From Candidula unifasciata (Eukaryota; Mollusca; Gastropoda; Stylommatophora; Geomitridae): 64,000 nt of DNA. A program made the position numbers and the translations under genes. This document shows, one piece after another, positions 1 through 10,759 of the stretch; within the stretch, counting starts at the first letter, position 1, and the number at the start of each line of letters is the position of its first letter. The stretch is from positions 716,512-780,511 of the forward strand of contig CAJHNH020006667.1 in assembly GCA_905116865.2 (NCBI GenBank), written 5' to 3'. The notes below the pieces were generated by a model. It made no database searches. It worked only from the letters and a program-made list of their open reading frames with translations, and had not been told where the DNA came from.

Positions 1-87
1 CTCCACGCTGATGCAAAAGATACAACTGAAGTCCAATTTCCGTCATCGCTAAGTTGAACTTTGGACATTTTCAATTCTTACTGTTAG

Positions 88-230
88 AATGACCAAGTCT
101 AATGTTTGAAATCAGCAAGTCTAACGGTGCGCATCACTGTGAGGATCACCATCCCTAATCTTTGGAATGACCAAGTCCAACCTTAGGAATCACCAAGTCT
201 AACTCTAGGCATCACCTCGCCAAATCTGAT
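88..230. repeat. Degenerate ~22-bp tandem repeat
   Basis: Six or seven imperfect units around the core accaagtctaa recur every 20-24 bases (for example near 89, 110, 160, 185). It lies directly left of a SINE. Array borders are approximate. Confidence 0.6.
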
Positions 231-283
231 ATTCATTGGCTCTAGTGAGTCTTCACTAAACTTGATACGTTTAATAAATGTAC

Positions 284-560
284 TTTTTAAAAAAATCGGG
301 AGATGTGAACCAGCGTCATTGGACACGGTTATAAACCGTAAGTGCTCTGCCACCAGTACGGACAGCTGATAAGAAACTGTCCGCCTGTGTCGCCGTCCGC
401 ACGTAACTCTGTAGCTAAAGCGACGTTCCTCCATTTACCCCAGAGTGTCACTCTGGTACCCATTTCCTAGAGGCTGGGTGAACCCCGGGATCCGCCCGGT
501 TTCGAACACCGACCGTGGCTGCAGCGAGTCGCAGCTTGATTTCAAAAAGAGCTCCCAAAT
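284..560 (-). mobile_element. SINE family S1, copy 1
   Basis: One of four copies in this window (also near 23.5, 41.1 and 54.9 kb). All share the core gggagatgtgaaccagcgtc and the end ccgcccggtttcgaacaccg. Read on the minus strand, the right end looks like a tRNA: a box-A-like gttagcgcagtcgatagg (clear in the other copies) and a box-B-like ggtgttcgaaacc, which would be an internal Pol III promoter. The opposite end carries a CTTTA-type tail, best seen at 54.89 kb. This copy diverges at its head end after about 540. Interpretation as a tRNA-derived SINE is inference from promoter boxes plus multi-copy structure. Confidence 0.72.
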
Positions 561-1151
561 AAATGTACCGTATTACGCCATGTTGGATCAGCTGAATGTT
601 CTGTATGACGTGGCATTGTGCGTGTTATAGGTTTATTATATACTAATTTTACTTAGTCTTAAAGTTTTCATGTTTTTTATATGTAAATTTAAATTGTGAT
701 CTTGTATATCGCTTTCCGTCAGGTTTCATCTCTAAATAGTTGGACTGTATGCCCATTCTTGTTCGCAACACAAGGAAACAGTGGGGCCATCGGAATTGCA
801 TGAAAAATATGATACTATGTTTTGACTGGCAGACATAGGGAGGAAGTAGAGATGGATAGTCTAGTATGTCCTCCCATCTTTTCTTTTTCCTTTAACATGT
901 GTGATTTCTTTGAAATGCTTTACCTGTTCAAGAGCCAGAAAGTCATAACTCCTGACAGAGGAAGGCAATAAGGACAAAGTCAAACACATAGATGTAATAG
1001 TTCCACTCCTTGTAGAGATCAAACACATACATTGTCAAAGCTTTGTACGTTCCGACTAAACACAACATGCGCAGACATGACTAACACGTAGTTTGCTTTT
1101 CGTGAATACTATCAAACCATACATTATGCTTTCCTTTGGAATGAAAGTCGG
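561..1151. other. No recognisable feature
   Basis: AT-rich unique-looking sequence with no long frame, splice-flanked exon or repeat family that I can recognise. Confidence 0.5.
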
Positions 1152-1382
1152 CATCTGTGGCTTAGGCTTTGCGAACGCGCTTCGTAATGCCAGGGTGCCG
1201 GATTCAATCCCAGCAGCGGGCCTTGCGTCTTGCGTTGGTTTCGACAGTGGTATCGAGAAGCCGACCGTCCAGTACGCAATGGCAAACTATTGGACGTAAA
1301 CTTGCCTATAAAATAACACAACAGCCAAAAAATGATAGGGTTGGTTCTGCAACGTCCTGTAAAGGATATGCAACTAATTATC
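1152..1382 (+). mobile_element. SINE family S2, copy 1
   Basis: One of five copies (others near 34.6, 37.8, 39.9 and 41.6 kb). The head resembles a tRNA: ctgtggcttaggctttgcg at box A and ggattcaatccc at box B. It is followed by a conserved body (gttggtttcgacagtggtat) and the end ggttctgcaacgtcctgtaa. Copies occur on both strands, as expected for a retroposed tRNA-derived SINE. The short frames through it are not genes. Confidence 0.75.
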
Positions 1383-1473
1383 TTGGAATGAAACAGCTAA
1401 ATGCTCATTTCATATTGCATATATAAAGGAATCATATGTTAATTGCTTTTTTTAAATTTATTTTTAAACGTAC

Positions 1474-1622
1474 CTGATTTTTTCCCCTAAAACATCTTTA
1501 GTTGGTACATGGAGGTTTCGACAAACTAAACATGTTTTCGATGGATCACGTAGGACACAATCATGACATGTTTTTTGCTGGTACTTAATAGTACGCTGGT
1601 GCCGCACCATTTTAGGCATCAT
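1474..1622 (-). CDS. Candidate Cys-rich exon, unidentified
   Basis: Read on the minus strand, a frame opens with two consecutive ATG codons (1617-1622) and runs about 49 codons. It is basic and contains two CxxC pairs: KTCHDCVLRDPSKTCLVCR. It ends at a consensus 5' splice site, atcag/gtacgt, with the GT at 1473-1472. Two CxxC pairs 8 residues apart could bind zinc, but I recognise no family. The sequence is neither low-complexity nor part of the SINE next to it. No convincing polypyrimidine-AG acceptor lies upstream, so it could be a first coding exon. A transposon-derived fragment is the main alternative. Confidence 0.35.
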
Positions 1623-1778
1623 GTTTTGTAAACGCTGCTGTAGTTATTACTTTAGGGTGAGCACCGGCACCTTAATTGTTCTGACATAAAAGCTCTGGAT
1701 GCAGTTATATGTTTCATCAGTTCATTTGTGAATTGTGCATGTGATCAATTGTAAATTTTACATAGTCTGTACCGAACT

Positions 1779-1872
1779 GGAGCCAAGGTAGTGTCTGGTC
1801 CGAATTTAAACCCAGGATCTTCAGACCAGTAGGCAAGCGTCTAGCTACTACACCACAGAGGCTCCCAGGTGT
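1779..1872 (-). mobile_element. tRNA-like SINE head (S3)
   Basis: On the minus strand this reads as a tRNA-like head. It has ctctgtggtgtagtagctag around box A and cctgggtttaaattcgg around box B, about 35 bases apart. Only one copy was seen here, so this may be a truncated SINE or a tRNA pseudogene. Confidence 0.5.
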
Positions 1873-1989
1873 TTTGTGCAGACATTTTTTTCAGTTTATG
1901 TTTTTATATTCAGTTAGTGGTTTTTTTTTTTTTTTTTTTATGTCTGTAGCTTCTCAGGGGTGACAGCTTTTTCTAGATTCGAATTAAGG

Positions 1990-2185
1990 AGCAGAGTGAG
2001 TGACGTTCAGTCCCACCATGACCGAATAAAGAGCGATAAAAACCCGGTGACACAAAGTGCCACCTTTTGGAGGATAAATCCCCTTTCGAGTGTTAGGTTA
2101 TATTAGGGCCCCCGACCGCAACAATGATCCGTCTGTTCCCATATAGGGTCGAGGTTTGCAGGTCTATCACGCGGCCACGTGAACA
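1990..2185 (+). repeat. Interspersed repeat S8, copy 1
   Basis: It shares gagtgagtgacgttcagtcc, aacccggtgacacaaagtgc and the gggcccccgac segment with 58.58-58.74 kb, at about 75-80% identity by eye. The right end (tcgaggtttgcaggtctatc) could be a reversed tRNA-like head, so a SINE is likely but not proven. Confidence 0.55.
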
Positions 2186-3576
2186 AAAATGCAATTCATT
2201 AGTTTCATAAGCAGCCCAGCCATATGTTTTCTAGCGGTGGGTACTCAAAGGGCGTAAGCCCTGTTTAAATGCCTAATAATAACAATCAATGTAAATCAAT
2301 TTTAATACTATATTTGAAATAATAGAAAGTGTATAAACTTAGGCTTAAACAAAAAATGTACACGAATGAACATCGCTCAGTTCCTATGGACATATTTATG
2401 AGGTGACTTAGTCTCCCCTATATCTTTTTAACTATTTTCCTTGAAAAAGTGCACAGGCCCCAGCTTCCACAACCCCAGGTGTAAATTCGCGTACTAGAAA
2501 TTTGTGGTAACCGTTTTTAAATGCGTATAATAATAACAACAATAAAAACTAAGTACTGATTTCTTTGAAAATTATTCGTCTGTAAACTGAACAAACAACT
2601 TCTGTTGTCTGTGAGACTCACTCAGATTCTTTTAATGAACAATTCTGCATAGTGCAATGACTGGACTTGACGGAGTGCGATATTTAATGACAGTGAATTC
2701 ATTTCTACATGAAACAAACATGTCTCATGTGCGCGTTCGGCCACTCGGGTATTTACTTGTGACAAAAGGCTAATGTTTCGCTTTAAGTAGCTTTATATGT
2801 TAGTGTTGTGATTTCATATATGTAAATAAGCAGATGATATAAACACAGAAAAATTATCAATGCGCTGCGTCTGTTGTTTGTCACACACATTTAAATTCAG
2901 TCACACAGTGCCACGTTCCTTTGCGGGTTTTATACAGTTTGATACAGACGCTCATTATTCTTTCCTATTTACTTATTTGTTTGTTTGTTTGTTTGTGCGG
3001 TGTGTATATTAGTGTGTGATAATGGTGAAGTCCATAAAAACATCCTCTATGGTTTATTAGAGATAAGAAGAAGTTGAGGTTGGCCTCTACTATGATAAAA
3101 AGATATGCAAGCGGTACATAAATGTTCCATAAATGTGGGGTAAATTTCTGTAAAGCAGGAGGGAATCATAAGAATACTGGGGTAGATTAGTGGGAACAAA
3201 AGCCTAAAGCCTTGCGCAGAATGTAGGGAATTAAATCGTATGAGAAAATCACTAATGTAGAGCTTTGGAAGAGAACTAAACAGGTTAAGGTGGACCAAGA
3301 GGCTTTGGGGAGGACATACGTAAAAAAAAAAAACAGAACAGTGTAACTAGAATACCTTAACACTGGAAGCCACATGGGCATAGAAGAAGGCAGGCAAGAA
3401 AAGACACGAAGAAAGGAGGTAAAGAGTAAAGTTAAAAAATAAATGGGAAGGACATGGTGTTAGCTGCGTGCAATAACGAAAGATAGAATGATTTAGCGTG
3501 AGTTATTTGAGGGTCCATGGTCCATTTAGGGAGGGAGGGGGGGGGAGTGGGCGGAGGAGTCAGAAAAAGAAAATTT
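2186..3576. other. No gene recognised
   Basis: AT-rich sequence with a short (TTTG)n at about 2970-2995 and a poly-G run near 3531-3546. The small minus-strand frames at 3047-3381 lack coding character and splice context. Confidence 0.5.
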
Positions 3577-4129
3577 GGTTTTCCTTAAAACTACATCCAC
3601 TTATTATGCACTTATTATGGCGGCCTGGGGAGTACGCCTGAGTTCAGTCCCCTGGCCGCATTGCAATTACGGAGTGGACAAGGCACGAATCACAAAACAA
3701 GGTGAGGTCGACATGGCTGGTAGACCAGCACGAGGTTGTCGTCCACCAGACCAACTTCGTTGACGTCGCACACAGTGACATCCACACCCAAACGATTGAA
3801 GGGATCTGGATGCTACTGAAACGCAGAATTCGGCACCAATTGGTGTCATATTTAACAGAATTCCAATGGCGCCACTGATACAAGCAGCCCATTTTCGGCT
3901 ATTATTTGCAACTCCTGTGTCAAAATTATCAAATATAGCGGCCGTCATTATGGGTAAGTTCTCCACGTTACATGTGTTACCCTAACCCTAACCTCATTAT
4001 GACAGCAGTGCTATCGCCAATTGTTTCGTTCCCTCAGTTCCATTCCGTAATTGCAAGGCGGCCAGAGGACTGAACTCCGGCGTACTCCCCCGGCAGCCAT
4101 AATAAGTGGCGGTGGTTTTAAGGAGAACC
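3577..4129 (+). mobile_element. Merlin DNA transposon, internally deleted
   Basis: A complete 553-bp insertion. Terminal inverted repeats of roughly 110 bp occupy about 3577-3692 and 4024-4129; both begin GGTT(T/C)TCCTTAAAAC read inward. The left arm carries a small internal duplication (acttattatg twice). An identical 8-bp target duplication, gaaaattt, flanks the element at 3569-3576 and 4130-4137. Eight-base duplications, GG-starting ends and the transposase remnant inside all fit the Merlin (IS1016-like) superfamily. The interior has room for only the C-terminal end of a transposase, so this is a non-autonomous deletion derivative. It sits just upstream of a decayed LINE. Confidence 0.85.
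3687..3878 (+). pseudogene. Merlin transposase C-terminal remnant
   Basis: The frame in phase with 3711 runs to a TGA at 3876. It reads through NFVDVAHSDIHTQTIEGIW, then a Lys/Arg-rich stretch, and ends YLTEFQWRH. The order Asn-Phe-Val-Asp, then His-Thr-x-Thr-Ile-Glu-x-Trp, then Tyr-Leu-x-Glu-Phe-x-Trp-Arg is the hallmark of the ISXO2-like/Merlin DDE transposase C-terminus; the Glu of the TIE motif is the final acidic catalytic residue. About 60 codons remain of a protein usually near 250-300 residues, so it cannot be active. The left inverted repeat runs directly into this frame, which marks the internal deletion point. Confidence 0.8.
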
Positions 4130-4249
4130 GAAAATTTAGTAGCAAAAGGAGACTTAGACTCACCTCAAGATGTAATCGGCGTCCGATGGCGACTATTTTA
4201 CCCATTCAAGGCAACCCGTAGACTGACAAGGAGAACACAAACAGGCAAG

Positions 4250-5250
4250 TATGCTGGCGTCTGCAGCAAGCGTCTGAAATGTGAGAGACTCAGCTTCAAT
4301 TATGTTCATGTTCTCTACTGAAACTGTGCTTTCTTCGATCAACACCGACTCATTTTCGAAAAGTCCCTCTACACCAATGACATCGTTGTCCTATAAGAAA
4401 CACACCTCGATGACGAGATAGTTAGAACTGTGGGCTTTCTCTGCTTCTTCAATAGACGACACCTCGGACAGGTCTTTCTGGTTGTGACAACATACCGGTG
4501 TCTGAGGTCGACATATCTGAGTGGAATAGTGACAACTTACAAGTACACACAGTCAGAGCGTTGAGCCCAGCCCCGATTGTGATTGTTGATGTGTACGGCT
4601 GTAACAGAAAGGTGGACGTACAGCAGTGTCAGATATTACCCAAGACGAAGGAAAAGAACCTCCTTTACTTCGGGAACTTCAGCCAGTGTCGCAGTGTAAT
4701 CACTAATTAACAGGGAGAAGACACGGGGGATGGCCTGCTTCTGCCAATCTAGTGTGTTTAAACGACGGAAAAGTTACCAGAATGTCAGCCTGACAAGAAG
4801 GTTATGACAGCATCATTGATCTTGCCCAGGTGTCTCCCACCATTGCATCAGGATGCAGGGTACCCTAATATCAATCACATTCCTTGAGTTGTCTTGGTAA
4901 AGAGGAGCAACAACAGAGGCCACGAAATCAGTGTGATCGCTTTCATATATGTCCCTACAGGGCTAGATGCCATTAGCAAACTCGGGGGGGGGGGGGGAGA
5001 CTAAAACAAGAGCTGAGCGCAGACGGCGGGAGAGATGGGCACAGCCACCATGGTGGGATGAAGTAGTCAACACGGCGTGGCTAGAACAAAAAGTAAAGCT
5101 ATTCACCGGGCTGGTCAGAGGCGTGATTGCCTACGCTAGTCGTAGGGCACAGGATGATGGTGGTAGTAGAGACGTGGGCAAAAGGGGTCCATGTGGCTTG
5201 AGGTGAGAGACGAGTGCAAAGATTTATAATGTGCACGCATTCTTGAAAGA
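4250..5250 (+). pseudogene. Decayed LINE endonuclease (EEP) region
   Basis: Pieces in several frames resemble the apurinic-type endonuclease (exonuclease-endonuclease-phosphatase) domain of non-LTR retrotransposons. In order: a frame with NDIVVL, a stop, then ETHL (like the usual DIVxLQET motif, near 4378); a middle Ser/Thr-rich segment; YDSIIDLAQVSPTIAS near 4800-4850 (matching the C-terminal S-x-I-D-L-x-x-V-S-P motif); and a basic Trp-rich linker with RERWAQPPWWDEV around 5025-5065, where the domain joins the reverse transcriptase. Many stops and frameshifts show an old, dead copy. No reverse-transcriptase motif follows. The LINE clade cannot be set. Confidence 0.55.
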
Positions 5251-6305
5251 CGTGTTTCTAGAGATTCACGAAAAACAGTGACTTCCGTTCGCTTAGCGAG
5301 AACCTTGCAGGGCTCAGAGAAGGAGCTAAAGGGAGGGCCGTGGTTCTTGGGTTCAGTACCTCAATGCAAGTCTGAGCGTGCGGACGCATGTTCCGATGTC
5401 TGCGAATTCATATTCAGTTGTCTGTGAATTTTTAGCAGTAATTCGGTGTATTATTTTAGTTCAGCGACAGTTGATCTTGTGCATTAGAACTTTAGTGTAT
5501 GGGTCAAAATGCTCCTGTGTGCGTATTTTGTAGAGACAAAGCGTGGAGGGCCCAACATGTTGTTTGCCGCAAAGCCAACAGAAGTCGAGCTGTGAAGTGT
5601 GACGTGATTGTGAGGACGACAATTGTGTAGTGCCTCACAATGATGCTGATTCGACTGTGTGTCGAGAGCCTGGGGCTAAGTCTCTGATCAGTTATTATAT
5701 ATCAGTTAGGGTGACCCGATGTGAGGTTACGTAACCAGGAAAATCTGTCTTGTGTGACGATGAGAGGAGGCGTAGGAGGATCACCAGGGAAACAGGACAG
5801 TAGTTTATGAGACTATCGGTGACCCCAGGAGAGGGGCCGTAGGCCGAAAGAGTATGTTGTGGACTCACGCCGAGTCGAGGCTAGGTGTTCCCTTTCATGT
5901 GACACCGCCTTGGTAGAATATTATAGTGTATAGGTTGAGCTTTAGATGGAAAGTCGTCCGGTATCACCAGTTCATGCTTATTGTCATGTTGTGTTGCGTC
6001 CACATAAACAGGCTGAAGCACGAGTAAAGAAATGACTCTTCCCGTTTTGTTGATATGGTTGACTGCGAACTATTGTCAGTGTTAGTGGTATGATAGGATT
6101 TTGAGAACTGGGTTAACCTAGTACTTCCAGGTAGGGAACCCTATTAGTCGCCAGGAGGTTGGCTTGGGGGGAGCGGACTTTCATATATGAGTGAGTCTTA
6201 ATCAGTCACCTTTAGACACTTGGTTAAGAAGAGATACACACCCTACATTTCGCTCCCCAACAGCTGTCAAGGCATGGTAAAAAGCCAGGAAAACTGATCT
6301 GTTAC
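5251..6305. other. No confirmed gene; CCHC-like peptide noted
   Basis: Nothing convincing. From 5497 a plus-strand frame reads MGQNAPVCVFCRDKAWRAQH and continues VVCRKA before a stop near 5628. The C-x2-C, then H-x3-C spacing could be a zinc-knuckle-like relic, perhaps of the LINE to its left, but this is weak. Confidence 0.3.
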
Positions 6306-6307
6306 TT

Positions 6308-6590
6308 TCTGAACGCCTGACCCCTCCCTCCTCCTTCCTCCTCTTCCTCTCTCCTCCTCCTCTCTCCTCCTCCTCCCTCCTCCGCCTTTTCCTCCCTCCT
6401 CCGCCTTTTCCTCCCTCCTCCGCCTCCCTCTCCCTCCTCCGCCTCCCTCAACCTCCTCCTCCCTCTTCCTCCTCCTCCCTCCTCCTCCCTCCTCCGCCTC
6501 CTTCTCCCTCCTCCTTCTCCCTCCTTCTCCCCCTCCTCCTCCCTCCTCCTCCTTCTTCTTCTTTTTCTTTCTCTTCTTCTTCTTCGCTTT
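6308..6590. repeat. (CCT)n/(CTT)n polypyrimidine tract
   Basis: Nearly pure pyrimidines on the plus strand, mostly imperfect ctcctcc units. The glycine/arginine/glutamate-rich frames on the opposite strand are artefacts of this composition. It merges with the (CTT)n end of the next repeat. Confidence 0.9.
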
Positions 6591-6785
6591 CAGCGACTGT
6601 AAAAAGCGGACATTTTGGTTGTTCGTCCATTTCTGGACTTTTGTCATGTTCCAAAATTGACTTGTGCGTGCACATCCAATTTACAGGCCAGACTTATAGC
6701 CATGCAGACTGTTGGTTCCTTGCCTATCCGGCTAATACACTCTGACTTCGACATAAATGCTTGTTAGGGGGACAGTGGGTCATTT
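6590..6785 (+). repeat. Interspersed ~280-bp family R280, copy 1
   Basis: First of eight copies of a family whose consensus runs: (CTT)n, ttcac-ggctgtaaactcc, gttgtttgtccacttctgga, gcagactgttggttccttgc, cactccgacttcga. No tRNA-like boxes are visible. On the minus strand it would end in (GAA)n. This copy stops near agtgggtc at 6780. Confidence 0.7.
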
Positions 6786-7002
6786 TTTTTTAAATTTATT
6801 TACAATAGGGCCTTGGAATCCATGTGGGAATGGGAATAGTATGGTTCTTCTACGGATCGAAACAGTTTGATGCTGCCTCACATAGTTTGTCGTATATTTG
6901 AATCATAAAATCAGAACTGTTACTTCCAGAATGTGAAAGGGAATTGCAGAAACAGTCGCGCCACAACACAGATACCACTGGGTGAATGGGAGAAGAGTTG
7001 CC

Positions 7003-7005
<3 letters not shown>

Positions 7006-7060
<55 letters not shown>

Positions 7061-7069
7061 TGTGTGTGT
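7006..7069. repeat. (GT)n microsatellite
   Basis: About 32 GT units with two single-base interruptions near the right end. Confidence 0.97.
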
Positions 7070-7749
7070 TTGTGAGCTGGGATGTGGGTGGTGTGTGTGG
7101 GGTGGTGTTTAGTGTATCTTATCTCTCATGTTCCGTCACTCCTCAGTAGAAGTGGTGTACTGATTTCTATTGACCTCTTACGCGCACGACAATGGGATTT
7201 CATCCAGGGGGACTGAGAATGAATTGGGGTCACAATAACGCTGGAGAACTAGCTGTAGCAAGCGTTATTAGGGTTAACAGAGGCCGTCTAGTGCTTCCAG
7301 ACAGACTAGATTAACGAGCGTCACTTGTGGTAGTTGTCTGACACTGAATTTCTGTCTTCTCGATTTAGACAGACATCGATAAATGAAAGACGTGGGGAAG
7401 CGAGAGAAAGAGGAGACTTCTGAACTATATTCCTAAAAGTAAATAATAAAGGCAATTTGAAACCGTACTTGTTTGTGGAAGACACCCGAAACGAGGGATC
7501 TAATGAGAGAAGGTGTGAAAGAGTGAGTAGGAGAAAGGGAACAAGTAGAGACGTGAAAGAGAGAGGAGGAGACATGCAAGATGAGACAAAGATTAGTAAA
7601 CATTACTTTTCAGAGTGACCGATTTATACTATTTCAAGATAGATGTGTATTTATCAGTTAAATTGATATTTAGTCGTTTTGTTAAAAATCAAATAGAAGC
7701 TCTCTGACATAGAGTTATTGACACAGACTCACTCAGGCATGCACACACT

Positions 7750-7751
<2 letters not shown>
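7070..7751. other. No gene recognised
   Basis: Unique-looking sequence. The 84-residue minus-strand frame (7321-7575) has no recognisable motif. Confidence 0.5.

Positions 7752-7803
<52 letters not shown>
7752..7803. repeat. (CA)n microsatellite
   Basis: About 26 uninterrupted CA units. Confidence 0.97.
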
Positions 7804-7806
<3 letters not shown>

Positions 7807-8507
7807 CGAGCCAGATCTCTGAAAGCAGGTATAAATTAACAATGAACTGACCGTACGTCTTAACCCAGACTATGATGGAAATGTAATAGTACTCGAGAAC
7901 TGAAAAATGTGTCTATTGTTTCTTTTAAAAAGTTCTTTATTCATGTTCAGGGAAATATTTAACATCTGATGCAAGCCCCTTAAGCTTTCATTGGCTGTAA
8001 ATAATGAATTTAACAATTCTCTTGGTTAAGAGTTGCAGACATTCTGAAAGTTTTTTTTTCTTTTTTTCCTCTCGCAAAGTTGAGTAAATAGATTCACTAA
8101 CATACGAAGACGCTTTAAAAAAATGAATAAACTAAGGGCCCCTTTTGCGCCAGTGCCTGAATCAGGAAGTTTTTATTGACCAGTCAACCATCGATAGTGA
8201 TGTTGTCATAATCAAAACTTTACTTCCTCAGACATTTTATGGTATGCATTTTAATTTGAGTTGTAGGCGGAGCCCTACATTATTGATTTTAACAAATAAA
8301 ATGAAATCGCACCGGTGCACACTGGCCAGTTTGTACTCACTGAATGATGTGATTTATATCAGGTTGTTCCTCATTTTTTGTAATAACTTTTCTGGCACCA
8401 TTCATCGGACTGGTTAACTTGCGAGCAGGTTGAAAACCTAGATAGAAAGAAAATACATTTATATCCTGATCAGTTTATGTGTAGGGATAAGTGTTCCTTT
8501 CTATTTC
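7804..8507. other. No gene recognised
   Basis: AT-rich. A 90-codon plus frame (8145-8417) shows no motif and no splice context. Confidence 0.5.
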
Positions 8508-8740
8508 TGTCACCAGCCTGAGTCTGACGTTTCTTAGCGCAGTGCATGAGCTCCGTAGCACAGGCGAGTATCCTGGGTAGATGTTGAACTCCAAATTTTG
8601 CCTGGGCAGCGACGTTAGACTACTCTTTTCGATTTCCAACCGCCAAGGAATTTTTTAACGCTCGCAACAATACATACAGACGTCCAATCTTACTACCCAG
8701 AGACCATGTGGAAAAAAAATCCCAGCCGGAATAGTACAAC
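8508..8740 (-). mobile_element. SINE family S5, truncated copy
   Basis: It matches the body of the fuller copy at 46.24-46.57 kb (reverse-complemented) and that at 33.28-33.55 kb. Shared blocks are cctgggtaga, ttttgcctgggcag, actactctttt and cttactacccagaga. The tRNA-like head seen at 46.24 kb is missing here; the match stops near aaaatcccagcc. Confidence 0.65.
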
Positions 8741-9619
8741 AAGGATCATTGTTATACAGTGTTGTTTTCATATACATATCACTGCTTCTCTCTTGTTGTG
8801 TAGGAGTACAAAAGACATCAGTCTAGGCATACACTAATAACAGAGACAGCATGGATGAATGATATACTGTGGGATTTCATCTGATTATACATTCGCCACA
8901 GCTTCTCCGGAAAACAACTGCTATTGTGTTATAAAAAAAAGTAAAAAATTATTGTAGTATCCATGTTTGCCCAGCATCCAAGAGCAAAACATTTACACTG
9001 GTATGCATCACGACCAGTCGACACACAGAGGACTGTATTTAGTGAATAGAAAATCACACATAGACAGCTTAAAATTATATGGGATCTGAGCAAATTGAAT
9101 GCATGAGACAGCAGAGCCAGGGAATACCACAGGAGAGGACATACAGTGGGGATAGCAACAAGTCGAAAGACAGAGACAGGTAAAAAATGAAAAGAGGCAG
9201 TGACCCAGAGAATAACAGTCAGGAAAAAGTCACACACTAAAAGTGAATATAAAATAAAGTTACCAATACAATATACAATAAGCTAACTCACTGATACATT
9301 GATAAACACTCAAAACCATTTGATGTGTTGCAGCACAAAACAAATGACACCATATATCAAAATTAGGTGTACCTTCAGTATTTGTTAAACCTGCCAGTAA
9401 AGCAACTAAGCTCACTTTTGAAATACCTTTTCCATATAATACCAGCCCGTGAGACAGTGTGAGCTCAACAGCTCTTTTGTTATAAGTCAAAACCAATAAT
9501 AAAAATCTTCTTATTCATGTAAGACATACTAATGGACGATAGAAACACTGACAAGTACATACAATTTTACAAAAATGATAAATCCCCTTGTGCGAAGTCA
9601 ACTAAAAACTGTTTAACAT
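8741..9619. other. No confirmed gene
   Basis: The minus-strand frames here (8929-9237, 9260-9496) have no known motif. They lie just downstream of the exon candidate at 9.62-10.38 kb and could be its 3' untranslated region or neighbouring sequence. Confidence 0.4.
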
Positions 9620-10384
9620 TCATACTACAAAAGTCACTTGATGGCTCATCATGTTCTCTCCAGTACCACCTCTTGATGCCAAACATGTCGCATTTGATAA
9701 ACTTGCATTATCAGTTAAAAACCTCTCTAAATGAATTTTGGACGTACTATCTAAATCATTAAAGATTTTCAACTGTAGCAGTGCAGGAACTAGCCCTATC
9801 TGAGCTACTGCAGCCTTCAGCTCCTTCTCATAAGCATCTCTGCAAGCTTTATAATTTTTATGTAAAGCCATTCTCTCAATGGCTTGCTCTCTCTCACATG
9901 TTTTCTGTCCAACCCTCATTGCCTGTTTCATAGCAAAATTAACAAATTGCTGCAGCTGATTATTCGGAAGGGAATCTAGCCAGACCAATGTGTGATTTTT
10001 GGTAGCCTTTGTCTTCGCTTCACTGAAGCATAGGTTAGCATACGCTGCTCTTCTCATCAAGGCATCCATCATGCCCAGAGTCCGCTCAGCATGCGTATTA
10101 TGAGTAGGAGCTGAAGCTGATAGTTCTATGAACTCGTGTGACTCAGTAGGGATGGTCCCATCAAAATAATATTTCAACTGTCTTTCAAGAACAATAATAA
10201 ATTCATGCAATAAACATTTTACTGTCTCCACAAACTCATCCGAGGTGGCCACCTCCATGTCTCTTAGTTAAGGCTGCAAGTCCATCATCTCATTTCCAAA
10301 TGCATCAAGTTGTGTGTCCAGTAAGCCCTCTGGTCTGTCTACCAAGCTTTTCAGTGCCTGCATGCAAGGTCTGAAGGCCTCCGC
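9620..10384 (-). pseudogene. Last-exon candidate, uncharacterised protein, one in-frame stop
   Basis: On the minus strand a 765-base block reads as 255 codons in one frame, broken only by a TAA at 10270-10268. It begins exactly after a good 3' splice site: a pyrimidine-rich stretch with a branch-like ttctaac, then cttaatctag/GCGGAG, phase 0. It ends in a normal stop. The part after the TAA opens with ATG (10258) and gives 212 residues with normal amino-acid composition, including THNTHAERTLGMMDALMRRA and a Lys/Glu-rich predicted helix (EREQAIERMALHKNYKACRD). There is no signal peptide or membrane segment. I do not recognise the family; the balanced composition argues for real former coding. 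Either it is a decayed gene or transposon exon, or translation starts after the stop. Confidence 0.55.
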
Positions 10385-10759
10385 CTAGATTAAGGAAATG
10401 TTAGAAGTAAACATGACAGACTCATAGTAAGCACTTAGAATTTTAAAGCAGTTTTCATGTGTTATAAATAATGTGACTGTACAGTGTTACATATTTCAAA
10501 TGTGAAGCATTATTATTGCATTACTTTTAACAGCATGCAGTGAAACAAAATAATGTCTTTCGTAAAAATTGCATTCAACTCCATACTATTCATGAGAATA
10601 CTTAAGTTGTAAACAATGTAGAACGTTACAGATGATACATAAAACATAAAAAGGTGCAAATGTGAAAACTGTCATGACTAAAAACAGCTCATTTTGAACA
10701 TAAACTGTAAATGTGTTTTTTTTTCTATGGTATTACCTATTGTGTGTATACTGCATATA
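10385..10759. other. Putative intron sequence
   Basis: AT-rich sequence upstream (minus-strand sense) of the exon candidate. No further exon could be identified. Confidence 0.35.

Noticed and set aside
3978..3998. Telomere-like ccctaaccctaacc
   Set aside because: Only about two and a half units inside a Merlin element; far too short to be an interstitial telomere.
6267..6675. 126- and 75-residue Gly/Arg/Glu-rich proteins
   Set aside because: Reverse translation of a (CCT)n polypyrimidine tract; no initiation or splice context.
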